Positions 1 to 11,299 of a stretch of DNA of 30,368 bases are shown here, one piece after another. Within the stretch, counting starts at the first letter, position 1, and every line of letters starts with the position of its first letter. This DNA comes from Haplomitrium mnioides (Eukaryota; Marchantiophyta; Haplomitriopsida; Calobryales), in assembly GCA_049999725.1 (NCBI GenBank), contig JBNGIS010000053.1, forward strand, positions 1-30,368, written 5' to 3'. The notes below the pieces were generated by a model, which worked only from the letters and a program-made list of their open reading frames with translations, made no database searches and was not told the origin of the DNA. The position numbers and the translations under genes are program-made.

Positions 1-214
1 TACCTTTCATTCGTATAGCTTTCATTCCGTATCGGATCATTACCAATCATCTCCTTCTTCGCACAGCAAACGATCATCCTTCAATTCCGATTAATTCCTC
101 TTATCCTTACATCTTACAATTCCACACTCGTTAATCCAAAACTTAAAGCTTTACCATTTCCTTCTTACTCCACTGCTCAGAAGAGAACTTATTCGAGCTA
201 CTTCTGATTCTCTA
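1..214. other. Left-edge stretch without recognisable gene
   Basis: Read on the minus strand this lies directly downstream of the protease relic and is probably more of the same decayed Ty3-like element. I see no conserved motif in either strand. Confidence 0.3.
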
Positions 215-1041
215 TCAGCAACCGTGCTCCCACAATATTCTTGGCATTTCTAATTCCTCATCACATAAGTCCTCCATATGAGTATCTACTTTAGAAATTT
301 CACTTGCATACTCCTTCTTCAAGGAGAGATACCATATGGTTTCCTTCCTTGAACTACTTTTTTCCTCACCACCACCATCCACCGATACTCTCACTCTATG
401 TTCCTTAGGCCCAATTGTAATGTATTTCTTGTGCCAATTGTCAATGGTTCTCATACCTTTTAGCCACGACCTTCCAAAAAGCATACTATAATGAGTTTCT
501 TAAAGAACTTAAAATCCAACGAAATCATAATACGCATTATCAAAATTGGTACCTTCTCAATTACCCCAAGTGGGTGCAATCATGACTTATTCGCCATGTT
601 GACCATAAACCTCGATGGTCTTATGAGCTTCATTCCCATCTTCTTCATCAAGTCTTCAGACATCGCATATACTATCGAGCCTCCATCTAGCAACACAATT
701 GCAACTACATACCCCTTGCATATAACATCAAATTTTGGAGCTTTTGCACATACCTCCAAATCCATTGTATTCATGTAGAAATTATTGGTTAACACCTTCT
801 TCTTCCTTGGATGTTGTTTGGTGCTCAGTCCTCCGTATAGCGCTCTTTGTAAGGTAGGATTCAATGCTACCAATTGTCCTACTGTGATATTGGCTTGCAA
901 GCTTCCAATATCTTCTTGTTGTATTTGTTTTGGTGCTTTGATGTGAAAAATCTTCCATCTCCAATTTCCTTTACTCGATTCTTTTGTTATATCCACATCA
1001 TGATGCTTCTTTTGACTCAGTGCAAGTTCAGATCCCATTGT
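215..1041 (-). pseudogene. Ty3/gypsy aspartic protease relic
   Basis: Remnant of a retroviral-type aspartic protease, which cleaves the Gag-Pol polyprotein. Reading leftwards, the upstream piece (580-1038) contains the flap-side signature IVLLDGGS, where D-G-G replaces the usual D-T/S-G, followed by a stretch of the type 'MxxLGMKxxxxxxxxxMANKS' that precedes the middle of such proteases. A TGA at 580-582 interrupts it. The frame then continues through a hydrophobic LHPLGVIEKVPI segment, and after a one-base shift near 485-500 it ends in MLFGRSWLKGMRTI (215-484), equivalent to the usual LLGRPWL helix. It lies downstream of a gag with zinc knuckle on the same strand, so the order gag-protease fits Ty3/gypsy. 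No RT is visible before the window edge. Family assignment is fairly sure; subclade is unknown. Confidence 0.65.
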
Positions 1042-1100
1042 CTCCTTGACAACTCTAGCTCATTTCCTCTCATGGACCAACAAGTCTACTCTTTGATCCA

Positions 1101-1334
1101 TTGAACTCCCTCCCACCTCTCCATAGGGAACCCTTTCAATGTTGATCAAGGCGACGACCTTCTCTTGAGCTTGATTGATTGAACTCCCTCCCACCTCATT
1201 GGGGGGAACCATTTCAACATCAATTAAGGGGATGATTGACACTTGTATTTAATCCGTTGAACTCCCTCCCACCTCACCGTAGGGAACCTTTTCAACATCC
1301 ATAGAGGCAATGATCATTTCTTGAGTTTAACCCG
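1101..1334 (-). repeat. 78-bp tandem repeat x3 in gag-protease linker
   Basis: Three units start at 1101, 1179 and 1257, each opening with TTGAACTCCCTCCCACCTC on the plus strand and exactly 78 bp apart. Read on the minus strand this is 26 codons, encoding a unit of the type V-P-x-x-E-V-G-G-S-S. One unit carries in-frame stops. It sits between the zinc knuckle and the protease of the left Ty3-like element. Confidence 0.8.
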
Positions 1335-2640
1335 CACCTTCACATCCACCAACTCTATATGCACCATTCACTTGATTTGGACAATTTCTAATTAAATTTG
1401 CCTCTTGACAACCAAAACATGTTATGTTCTCAAATTCCTTTGTCACATTAGACCACTTCTATTAGGTCTAGGCCAATTTTCAAGCCTTCTCTCAAAAGTC
1501 TGCACAAGATTCAAACGAAACCTCTCCAACCATTCCGTCAATGTTAGTATATCGTTCGTGGCTAGACTTGGAACTTGTAATAAAGGAGCTACTAGAGTTG
1601 TTATTTGTAGTGCACTCATTTGTGAAATCGGTACCATGATGGTCTTCACCTCTTGCTTATCTTCTAAACTCTCTTCCATTCTCAATGCAATAAACAATTA
1701 CTCCACTTGAATAGTTGGCCTCTCATATTTAACCATTGCTCAAATTTTGGGTTTCAACCTTGAAATAAAATGCTTTGCCAACATTGTTGAAACTCCCATC
1801 ATTAAAGATTGCACATTCTCTCCACTCTTTCTCAATATATTTCAAAATTAAGTCTCTAAATTGTCTACTCTCTCAATATATGTACTCTTATATCAACTCT
1901 TCTATCAAGACCTTTGTCAAACTCATCTATGACTCAATGGCTTCATTTTTTTTCTTGTTGTACTATCAAAGAGCTTCTCGTTCCAAGAATTCAGGTAGCA
2001 ATGCTAACCAATCGTTGAGTCATTTCTCACCATTCCCAATGCAAGCATGTTTGTAGTCTTGCAAGTAATCCTCTACGTTCTCATCCTTTTTATCATAAAA
2101 GACCAAAGTCTTTCCCATTTTGAATTGATAGTGTGCTCCTTCACTTGAGTTCTTCTTTCTACCACATTTGCCACAATGCTACATCTACCACAACACAAAA
2201 ACATGTACCTCATAAGTTGCTTGAATTAGAATAGGAAAAACAAATGAGTTGGGATTCGCCAATATTTTCTCCATTTGTTCCACTCTAAATTGTTCAACCA
2301 ATCGTCGGCGCATATGGATCTTGGCAACAATAAAGACACATACGATGATAGTCATTCTTCAATCATCTGTTGAGGCCATTAAAAATTCTCTCTTTGATAT
2401 GATAAAATGATCATTCATGCTCCAAGGTCCATACCCACTCCATTGACGAGTACAAACATTGATGCAATGGTGTGACCAAAGTAGCAAAGTCATTTATCAA
2501 GAACAAGTAGTAGCTTACCAAGTTGATGAATCATTTCAACTCAATATTGTTGTGGGATGGCGGTACATTGTCGATTCTTCTCATAATCTTAGAAACTTGT
2601 AGCCACTTTCTATCATGTCTTCACTTGATATTTGGAACTC
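1335..2640 (-). pseudogene. Ty3-like gag relic with degenerate zinc knuckle
   Basis: Decayed capsid/nucleocapsid coding region on the minus strand. Two recognisable parts remain. One is a gag-like segment at about 1840-2110, with words such as ENVEDYLQDYKHAC and WLALLPEFLERE, close to the conserved helix that precedes the end of retrotransposon gag domains. The other, nearer the protease, is CFGCQEANLIRNC at 1381-1419, which is a CCHC knuckle that has lost the His and one residue. Several frames and stops are mixed, so no start can be assigned. Upstream towards 2640 the reading breaks up. Its neighbours are a candidate primer-binding site and LTR to the right and the protease to the left, which together give a normal LTR-gag-pro order. 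Confidence 0.5.
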
Positions 2641-2677
2641 AAGCTTGGTCACACCTTCTTTCTCTTTCATTGATGAG

Positions 2678-2695
2678 GTCCCAACAACGGAGCCA
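2678..2695 (-). other. Candidate tRNA primer-binding site
   Basis: On the minus strand the sequence just inside the putative LTR reads TGGCTCCGTTGTTGGGA. It resembles the TGGCGCCGTTGCCGGGGA-type site used by some plant Ty3 elements (Athila/Tat-like), with several differences. Position and orientation fit the gag on the same strand. Confidence 0.45.
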
Positions 2696-2699
2696 AAAA

Positions 2700-3224
2700 T
2701 GTAAAGCTACTTGCTTTGCCATTTTCTTCTCATGTGACTTTGATGTTGAGTGCACATTTAAGATGAGAGGGGAATAGAAGTACAATTTCACACAACAAAA
2801 CCTAACAATTTCTATATAATATACATAGGAGAAATAATCAATACAATATTTCTTGCACAATGTCAAACTCTTTACTCCAAAAATATCTCAAGACTCTCAT
2901 GCTCTCACCATTTCTCACTCTCAACAAATTCCTCACTCTTTTGGAAACCCATCTTTAAGTGCTTTATAGAAGAATCTCTCTAAAATCCTTGATAATAATC
3001 AAAATGTGTGTACTATACCTTGTTGGAAACCTTATACAATAAACTTTCCACTCATGAAATAGTATTTGCATTTTTTTTATCTAGATACTCTATGTTTTGA
3101 TTTTTTTTGCCAAGTTCTATTCTACCTTTGACTGGTTATAATTCTTGATTTACAATAGATTTTCACTTCTCTAAATTATCACTAATGACATAAATTATTT
3201 GTCTATGAAATATTAGCTCCAACA
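2700..3224 (-). mobile_element. Candidate 5' LTR of the left Ty3-like element
   Basis: About 525 bp. On the minus strand it would start TGTTGGAGC (at 3224) and end TTTACA (at 2700), immediately before the candidate primer-binding site. A TATA-like stretch (plus-strand TATATAATATACATAGG near 2812-2829) could be its promoter. The partner LTR is off the left edge, so the borders rest only on TG/CA ends and the adjacent site. The right border is the least certain. Confidence 0.4.
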
Positions 3225-3719
3225 CGCATCTAATAAGAGCATAGTTTACTCTACATATATTTTGTTGAAAAACTAAAAAATCTACATTTCCTATAATGAC
3301 ATCCAAATCATATCTATCCATCATCCCAATACCACAAATATTGTGCCATCAATTCCAATGTACAAAAGAAGCCAGATATCCACCTCATGCCTTCACAAGC
3401 CATTCCAGATTAGGAGTTTAAATGAAGATTTTTGTGGAGCTTCTAGCGTAAAAAATGCTCACGAACAAATATGCATATTCATTTTTTATTGTAGTTGTGA
3501 AATTGAAGTGCTGGTTGAAAGATAAGTCAAAGTTTGATATCAAAAACCCTAACAAGTACCGTTACAAGATTGCATGAGGTAGTCACAGTGTTGCCACAAG
3601 GCAGCTTTTAATTTACAAAGTATGGAACAAAAAATCCGATGTTGTCACTCTACAAGTGCTACATATACATAGAGGCTTACACCAACAGAAGCCCGAATTA
3701 TCGCAACTTATAACAATTA
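3225..3719. other. Spacer, no gene recognised
   Basis: AT-rich DNA without a supported gene. The right part is probably the truncated 5' end of the intron of the methyltransferase-like pseudogene that follows. The exons that precede this intron in the right-hand copy have no counterpart here, so this copy appears 5'-truncated. Confidence 0.4.
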
Positions 3720-3865
3720 TAAAGCGCACATGGATTTTAGACTTTCTATGTGCAATGAATATGAAGTACATGCTTGCATCTCTCAAGTCCTTGCGTGCAT
3801 AGACTCTAAAGACCAAGGACGTAAGGGCTCTTAAACCTATACACACATGGACTTGAGAGTCCTTG
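3720..3865. repeat. Degenerate palindromic minisatellite in intron
   Basis: Contains diverged copies of the 24-bp quasi-palindromic unit seen at 10500-10800, for example TGCGTGCATAGACTC near 3785 and CACATGGACTTGAGAGTCC near 3843. It lies just upstream of the splice acceptor at 3949, the same relative place as the array in the inverted copy. Confidence 0.55.
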
Positions 3866-3949
3866 CTCACTTTAGTTGTTCTTTCTTTTTGACTTCAAGT
3901 TTCTTGTTTTCAAATTCACCTCTAGTACATTTCACAATGTTGTTTTCAG

Positions 3950-5245
3950 GGTGGCAAAACATTTAAAATGCATCTTGTTAGGAAATTGATAGCTACTACT
4001 AAAGGGGAAAAGAGATCGAGGGTGGAAGAAGCCTCACAAGAGCAAGACCAAGCCCCAACCTTGGTGTCATACCCTCATGCCTTTGTGGTCCACTATAAGA
4101 AAGCCAGAGAATTGAAGTCAAGGCAACAAAGTGATGTTATTGTCCCTCCAACAAAAGGTGGGTTTGAAGAAAAAGACCACGACTTAATGTCTTATGTTGA
4201 CAAACTCAACATAGCATATTACAAAGTCCACGAGGAGTCTAACGCTTGACAAATGAAGGGTTTGGTGAAAAAAAAAAGTTTCACTTTAGCAATTGTTGAC
4301 ATTCCTTACAGGAACAACCTAAATGAATGTAAGCATGACGACTCCTAGCCCTTTACTAAAGATGATTATTTGACATTGTCCCTTCTTTTGCATTGTAACT
4401 ACTTCTGATGTTTGGTCTTTCGTAATTATTCATTATGTGCAACAACTCGACATTGTGGAGGATGCACTGTTGGAAATTTGTTGTGTTATTGACCATAGCA
4501 TCTAGTAAGTTTTGCTAGTTTTTTATGTTTTAGTTTATCTTGTTTCTATTTCTTTTACTTTCTGTGCAATTTCTGATTTCTTTGTTTTGATTACTACATG
4601 GACAAAGCCAACATCCACCATTCGAGAGGTCCCAAAATCACTCACGCCTACGAGTACTAGACAATGGGTTACTATACAAAGGAGGGAAAGCTGAGCATGC
4701 ATCTCTTCAATCTACAATCCAAACATGCAAGCGGCCATCCCCGACAAATAATGCAGAGCATTTTCAATTGTCCAATTGTTTCCACTAGACTAATATATCC
4801 ACGAGATGATAATCTTGCAAATGTGTACCAAAAGCCTCAAGCTTTGTACAATTTTTTTATTGACTATTTGTCTTCAGAGCAAGATTGGATACTAGATCTT
4901 TGCTCTATGTCGAGTACAGACCTTATCTATGCTCTCAAGTTGATGTGGAAACGCATTGTTGTGGAATATGATAGACATCAGCCTATCTATGTTTCTCAAA
5001 GAGTTTTGATGATGGTTACTTTGCCATCTGATGTCACAGAATACTAGATTGTCTACCCAAACCATAAGAAGCATGTTCCTTCTGATATTGCTAGTGCGTC
5101 TGGTGATTCTGTTGCAAAGCCTAGGATTGGAATGTCCCGATAGGATTCTCTTGTGATTGCAGATGCCCAATCTTCTTAGTCTATTGATTTGGACAAGACC
5201 ATTCGTCTTGAAGAGGACAAGATTAAAGCTAAAGATGCAAAGTGA
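3950..5245 (+). pseudogene. Amino DNA-methyltransferase-like pseudogene, copy 1
   Basis: Two exons of a decayed gene. Exon 1 (3950-4504) follows a good acceptor (TGTTGTTTTCAG). It encodes a region with ATTKGEKRSRVEEASQEQD, then DLMSYVDKLNIAYYKV, then FTLAIVDIPY (D-I-P-Y at 4298-4309), which matches motif IV (D/N/S-P-P-Y/W) of beta-type N4/N6 DNA methyltransferases. An intron (4505-4600) begins GTAAGT; its acceptor AG is mutated (ACATG where copy 2 has ACAAG). Exon 2 (4601-5245) has YQKPQALYNFFIDYLSSEQD, like the family's QKP-containing motif X, followed by DWILDLCSMSSTD (4883-4921), like motif I (D-x-F-x-G-x-G) but with the glycines lost, and then a VEYDR segment resembling motif II. Stops interrupt both exons. 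It is inactive. The fold assignment is by motif order, not by search. Confidence 0.6.
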
Positions 5246-5325
5246 TGTACATTTTGTAAATAGTAAAGTATTTTGTTTTAAAAATATTTTGCGTTTGATC
5301 TATATTCTTGTAGCATTCCAAATAA
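3950..5325 (+). repeat. Left arm of large inverted repeat
   Basis: This segment, including about 80 bp past the stop codon, matches 9030-10423 in the opposite orientation. Protein, intron position and 3' flank (GTGATGTA...AAAGTATTT...GCATTCCAAAT) all correspond. Identity looks like roughly 70 percent by eye. The arms are separated by about 3.7 kb. Confidence 0.75.
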
Positions 5326-6741
5326 TAGCTATCTCTTTTCGTTTTTAAATTGATTTTTGAAAAAAAAAACTCTTAGCTTTTGTAAAAATTAGCAATGAAG
5401 TCTATGTTGGTATCGAATTTCCATTTCAACTTATTTGGATTTTTGTGCAATTTTTCTTTAATCGTGAGTTTTTTTTGGTTTTTTTGTGAGCTGCTTATTA
5501 GATTTATTACAATCTTCAATAACGATATTATTCTATACATGAGTCGCTTTGTGATTTTATTTTGGATATTCAATTTTTTAAGCTACTAATGACTCATTAC
5601 CTGCATAACTAAGAATGCCAGATTGATTTTGATGAAATGAATCATCTTTTTGTGATATGCAAGCTTGAAATCTATGCGAACATAGCTATTTTATTTATTT
5701 ATTTTATCTGTTTTGTAAGTAAGTAAAAGTTCAAAGCAACTCTTACTAGATTAGAGATTTATATGTATCTGTATGTTGCAACATTGCCTTTTTCTGGATT
5801 TGTTCTTTGTAAATGTTTAAGGATTTTGTATCTTGAAGGTTTTTATAAAAATGATAAGAAAACTTTAAAATATGACTATATAGCTTTATCAGTAGTGGTT
5901 TTTGGTTCAAAGTAGTAGGATTTTTTATATATAACTCGAAACCTCTTGTGCTCAAGAATTCAGATCTAGAACTTGGAACCCTCTATATACATAGATTATA
6001 ACGCAAATTTTGCAATCTACTGCTTGTTTGGGTTTCTCTATCCTATTGATTTTGACCACTCATTCCTTTGCGCATATGGATTTCTCAATTTTATATGGAT
6101 TTGAATTGTTGAGCCCTTGTAAAACATGACTACTTATTTCTTTGCGTGCATGGATTTTAAAGTGGAATTGAAAGCCTTTTTTCTTGCCTAGACTTCAAAA
6201 TAGAGTTATGAACTTTTTGCAATGTTTGGTTTATGAAGCTTTTGTACATTAGGACTCCAAATCGAATCCCCACTCCTCGCCCGTTTGGGCTTTTCTCCCA
6301 AGTTTAATGTTTATTTTTCAAATAATAAGTTTGTAGTGGCATCATGTCTATGTGTGCATGAAGTTTGTACTACAAATTGTATTTTAAAATTACTTAATTT
6401 TGACAAATTTTTAAAATTTATAGCTTCAAAATGTTTTCTATCCAAATTCCATGTTTTTTGTGAAAATAAAACACAATTTTAAAATTTTTAATGACTTTGA
6501 GATTTTCAATATTTTGACAAAGAACTAAGAACTTCACTCAATTTTGCATACAATAACTATTTCATTTCAATTTAACAAGCTTGATGAAATTTCTACAGAA
6601 TCAAATAAATTAAAAACCCTGTGTAATTTTTTTGTTGAGAAATATACCTTAGTTTTCTCCGTTTTTTTAGTCTAAAAATGTTTTTTTTTTAATTCTTGTT
6701 TTGAGTAGCCTATTTGTGGTTCACAGTAGTAGTAATTTCTA
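5326..6741. other. AT-rich spacer, no gene recognised
   Basis: No supported gene on either strand. Between about 6060 and 6260 there are loose copies of the dispersed palindromic word (GCGCATATGGATTTC, GCGTGCATGGATTTTAAAG), similar to those in the introns nearby. Confidence 0.4.
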
Positions 6742-7905
6742 GTGAAAGTTCTGAGCAAAACAAGGCTTCAAATCAAAAACCAGTTTGACTCCTCAACCAA
6801 TACCAATTTCTACTACTTGTTAGAACACATAAATTTGGATCTTGTCACTTATTTTCCAACTATGCCTTATAGGTTTGTTGCAATTATGGTGTTTTTGAAC
6901 AAGCTTGGCAAGTATATTCATTCAGCACTCATGAAGGATATAGTGGATGCTCCACAATTAGCAAGATTTACTTTGATATTGTCTTTGGATCTTATGGAGT
7001 AACTAAGCTATTAATATCTTATAGAGAGCCACATTTCACTAGAAAATTTTGGAAAAAGTTGTTCAAGCTTTTGGGTACAAATTCTCTATGTCTACAGCTA
7101 GTTGTCCTAAATAAGACAGTTGAATTGAATGTGCTAATTGCATTTTGGAGGATATGCTTTGAGTGTTTATCAACAATCATCACACCAATTGGGATAGTTC
7201 CTTTTTGGTTGTGGAGTTTGTATACAACATCTCCAAACAAGTAAGTACTAAATTTTCTCCTTTCTTCTTTAATTTTGGTCAACATCTTCTTGTTTTTAAT
7301 GGCTTTCTTTTTCCTTCCTCTTCCAATGTTATGAGTACTTCTCTGATTTTTCTCATAGTTTTATGCTCTTCTTTGTAAGATGCTTGCAACCACCTTGTTA
7401 TTGTTAAAAATCAACAAAAAAATATATCGATTAACACTTTTGTAAGTTTTCTTTGTTGTAAATGACTAAGCTGCACTCTCTACTTATGATCTTTTCTTGT
7501 CATTAGATACTCAAGTTTGTAAGTTGTCTCTAGCTTGGATTGGTCTTTTATCTATTTCCCAAGTCATTTCTTTGATTACATACAAACTTGATCTTTCTCC
7601 TCATCTTAAGATTTATCTTGTATTTCATATGTCTAAAATTAAGCCTTTTTGTTTCTAGTTCATCTTTTTTTTCCAAATTTTGTTCCACTTTATTGTCCAT
7701 ATATTGTTATTCATGATCATGAATAATATAAAGTGGATTATATTTTAGTAAATAGATTTATCAAACGGGTCCGACATCTTCAAGTTCAATACAAAGCTTT
7801 GTAAAAAGAATATCTATTTCATGATGCTACTTAAGAGCCTTGTTGTAGCCTTAAAAATTCTCAAGATATTACTGGATTATTTGAAATTAATGGCAATGAC
7901 AAAAC
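6742..7905 (+). pseudogene. Chromovirus (Ty3) integrase and chromodomain relic
   Basis: Heavily decayed 3' part of a Ty3/gypsy chromovirus pol. In order: the integrase core NLDLVTYFPTMPYRFVAIMVF (about 6832) with APQLARF; the normally invariant SDRDPRF block reduced to SYREPHF (catalytic Asp to Tyr) near 7013; FWKKLFKLLGT; a frameshift and stops through the HPQTDGQTE block, with ILEDML still legible; then VYNISKQVSTKFSPFFFNFG (about 7215-7275). Near 7581-7648 is YKLDLSPHLKIYLVFHMSK, the conserved segment that joins integrase to chromodomain. Near 7700-7905 a chromodomain is legible (YKVDYILVNRFIK, EYLFHDAT, then EP after a stop). No RT is seen upstream. It sits between the two inverted methyltransferase-like copies. 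The clade (Tekay/Del-like) is a guess. Confidence 0.75.
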
Positions 7906-9029
7906 ATCGTCTATTAGAAGGCATAGATTATGCAGTACTAACATGATGTTGTGATCTTTATAAGAAAATATAGAGGAGTGAAGGAGATGGTAGAGACTAC
8001 TAAACTAGAACTACTTTTAGTGAAAATATATAAGGTTAGTTGTCTTTGAAGTTGTTATTAGTAAAGCGATATAAGGTCATTTTTAGGATTGAAAAGTAAA
8101 GTAGCTTGTAAGTAAATAAAGCAAAATGACATATTCTTCTCAAGTATAAATGGAAGAACTTCATTGCTCAATTCTTCAATTTCTTGGTATTTTGTTGGTT
8201 TTGTTGATTGTTTACATTGGCATTTGGTTGGTTTGCTTATTGACTATATTGAACAACCGCTACTTTGAACCAGTAATTGCTATTGGGTTCTTGTTTTATT
8301 TGGCGTTTGCAAAAACCAATTTTGAAAATTTAGCATCCAAAATCATGAATTTGATGCTAGTAATATTCGTTTGCAAAAACAAATGTAATTTTATATATCA
8401 AAATGGCTCATTTCGGTGCACAATGTATTAAAAAAATCTTTTTATAAGAGTTTTAACAAATTTGCTTTCATAATTTCATATTTAAAAGCATGAGCATTAC
8501 CAAACAAAATATATAAGAAATGTACATGACATTTGTTGTTAAATATTTTCAAAACCAACAATGATATACTAATTTAAAATTTTGATAAAAACATTCAAAT
8601 TTTATCAAAAAAAATTTGAACTAGAACGCTAAAGTGTAGGCACAAGAGGATTGTTGAAGTAAAATTGTGAAAAGACTGTTGAAGTCTATCTGTGCATGGA
8701 CAATTGAGGCACATGTGCAGCATGCTTTGTTTGATAAGGTCCATGTGCTCAATGACAACTATAGCCAACTTGAACTTGAACAACTAAAGCCCATGCGTGC
8801 ATAGACGACTGAAGCCCAAGTGAGCACGGACTGCTGAGTAATTGGAAGTAGGGACTACTGAATTCCTTCTAAAAAGGGAGTGCAAAAACATAGGATTAAA
8901 GAAAACTTGAACATAAAATGAAAAAACAGAAAGGGAGCTTCCATACAAACATAGATTTTGGTTCTAATTTTAATGAAAACCAATACGTTTTGTTCAAAAT
9001 TTATTTTGTGCAAGAAATTGAATCATGAA
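7906..9029. other. Spacer, possible decayed LTR
   Basis: A chromovirus 3' LTR would be expected after the chromodomain. TGATGTTGTGATC at 7944 is a possible start, but I find no partner or clear end. No gene is recognised. The hydrophobic frame at 8150-8431 has no family resemblance. Confidence 0.25.
8685..8835. repeat. Diverged copies of the palindromic word
   Basis: Contains GTGCATGGACAATTG, GGTCCATGTGCTCAATG and CCCATGCGTGCATAGACG at irregular 24-50 bp spacing, related to the array at 10500-10800. Confidence 0.5.
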
Positions 9030-10423
9030 GAAAAAACTTAAATTGGATTTGGAATGCAACAACAATAAAGCTTCATCCAATAATATTTTGTGAAGTAAAT
9101 ACTTTATTATATACAAAACTTACATCACTATGATGCTACAGCTCTATCCTCTTCAAGAGGAATTGTCTCATCTAAATCAATTTCTTGAGAAGCTTCAACA
9201 TCTGCAACCACTACAGAGTTCTACTAAGATTTTCCATTTCGAGATATCACAACAAAATCACCAGTAGCACTTGTAGTACCAGGAGGAACATGTTCCTCGT
9301 GGTATGCATATACTATCTGCGATTCAGTCATATTGGATGGCAAAGAATCCACCGTTGAAACTCTCTAAGGATTATAGATAGATTTTAGTCTATCATATTC
9401 CACATCAATGCAATTTTGGATCAACTTTAAAGCACAGACAAGGCTTATGCCGAACCCAAAGCAACGATTTAAGATCCAATCTTACTCTGTTGATAAATAG
9501 ACAATGAAAAAATTGTACAAAGTCTGAGGCTTTTGGTATACACTCACAAGAGCATCATCTCGTGAATGGCTTAGCTTGGCCAACACAACAAGGCAACTGA
9601 GGACACTTTGCATAATTTGTTGAGGACGACCACTAGCATCATCAGATTGCAAGTTGAAGAGCCTAATGCTTCTCTTTCCATGTTTTATCAAGTAGCCTAC
9701 ATTCCAATACTTGTAGGCATGAGCAATTCTTGAACCATCGGAATGGTGAATATTGCTTTTGTCCTTGTAGTAAGAAAAACAAACAAATCAGAAACTTGAA
9801 AGGTAGTGTAGGAAAACTAAACAAGATAAACTAAAAAACCAAAAAAATAATCAAAAAAGAACTTACTAGATGTTGTGGTCGATGGCACAACAAACCTCCA
9901 AAAGAGCATCCTCAACGATGTAAAATTGTTACGAAGAATGGATTATTACAAAAGACCAAAATTTGGAAGTTGTGATTGCCGCAAAAGAGGAAACCACATC
10001 AAAAATGTCATCCCTGATAAAGGGTTCGAAATCACCGTGCTTAGATTCCTTAAGGTTGCAATCGTAAGGAACGTCTGTAATTGCCAAAGTGAAACATCTA
10101 AGTTTTATGATTCCTCTCAACTGATGAGCATTTGCCTCTCCATAGACTTGGTAATATGCCACGTTGATTCCATCAACATAAGACATTAAGTCCTAGTCTT
10201 CGTCTTGAAGAACTCCTTCAGTGAGAAGGGTAGCAACATCATTTTGCTACCTTAATTTCCACTCTTTAGCTTTCTAGCAATGAAGTAGAAAAGCAAGAGG
10301 GTAGGATGCAAGTGTCAAAGCCTAGTCTTGATCTTCAGGGGCTTCTTCGAACCCCGATCTTTTTTGCCCTTTAATAGTTGTTGTCGATTTGTTGGCAAAT
10401 TTCCGTTTAAAGGTTTTGTCCCT
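9030..10423 (-). repeat. Right arm of large inverted repeat
   Basis: Inverted partner of 3950-5325. It covers the last two exons, the short intron and the 3' flank of the methyltransferase-like pseudogene. The homology starts at the acceptor of exon 3 because copy 1 lacks the earlier exons. Confidence 0.75.
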
Positions 10424-10499
10424 CTGCACACAGCAAAATCAAAAAAAAAAAAAGGAGACAACAAAAAAAAACATAGAGTTTAAAGAGGAAGAGCATGCG

Positions 10500-10800
10500 A
10501 GCAAGGACCCTCAAGTCCATCTTAGCAGGGACTTGAGAGTCCATGCTAGCAATGACTTCAAAGTCCATGTGTGCATGAACATTGAAGTCTATGCATGCTT
10601 GGACATTGAAGTCCATGCGCTGGATATTAAAGTCCATGCGCCAATGGACTTGAGAGTCCCAACGTGCATGGATTCGCGCTTGGACTCTCCAGTCCATGCA
10701 CGCATGGACTTTGGAGTCCTTCAGCGCGTGAACTCTCAAGTCTATGTTGGCATTGGTTTCAATGTCCATGCGAAACGACTTGAGTTTGAAGCCCTACATG
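10500..10800. repeat. 24-bp quasi-palindromic minisatellite, about 12 units
   Basis: AGTCC/AGTCT unit starts fall at 10514, 10538, 10562, 10586, 10610, 10631, 10655, 10691, 10715 and 10739, mostly 24 bp apart. The best unit reads AGTCCATGCACGCATGGACT, a near-perfect palindrome. It lies wholly inside the 470-bp intron (10424-10893) of the minus-strand pseudogene. Both strands are open through it and encode almost the same octapeptide (type V-H-A-x-M-D-x-x). Confidence 0.85.
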
Positions 10801-11299
10801 GACTAAGAATCGTTTTTATTCTAGCAAAAGTTCTTTTACAAAAAGTTCAATGCAATTTAGAAAAAAGAATGTAGAATGGAAAAAAAAGCTTACCAAAAGC
10901 TTCTCAAAGCTGGAGTAAAATGAAGACATGTTTGACTCTTTAGTGTGGAGAGGGAACTCCTCTCTAGCTTCGTCCCAAGAGCTATAGTAGACTTTGGAGC
11001 AAAAAGACTTAACCATAACTGCCAAAACTTTATGTCTCTCTAGTTTGCAAGACATTTCTTCAATTAAAAGCTCTCTCGCTTCTACGCATTTCAAAAAAGG
11101 AATTTTATCTTCATCTGAAAGACCCTGAAAAGACCTCCATGGTATCCACTTCTTGTCATCCATTCTCAGCAATCCTTTGGCGTTAGGCTTCTAGTCCTTC
11201 ACCGTATTTTTCTCCCACCTAGAAAGAATGCTATGTTGTAAATCCTAGAGCTCACCACATTGGAATGCCAACTCGAACCAATTGTCTTGAGAAGTGACA

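Noticed and set aside
4310-4504. tRNA or other structured RNA gene in the window
   Set aside because: I looked for tRNA arms and rRNA-like blocks throughout and saw none that I could support by eye.
5373-5589. Overlapping frames on both strands in AT-rich DNA
   Set aside because: Low-complexity T/A-rich stretch with no motif; chance openness.
7944-8300. Chromovirus 3' LTR starting TGATGTTGTGATC
   Set aside because: No polypurine tract, no matching second LTR and no clear CA end; kept only as a remark.
8150-8431. Hydrophobic 93-residue frame resembling a membrane protein
   Set aside because: AT-rich, T-heavy sequence gives Leu/Ile/Phe by chance; no family pattern and no neighbours to support it.
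10389-10874. Long plus-strand open frame with octapeptide repeats
   Set aside because: It runs through the quasi-palindromic 24-bp array inside a minus-strand intron; both strands are open for the same reason. No start context or conserved domain.
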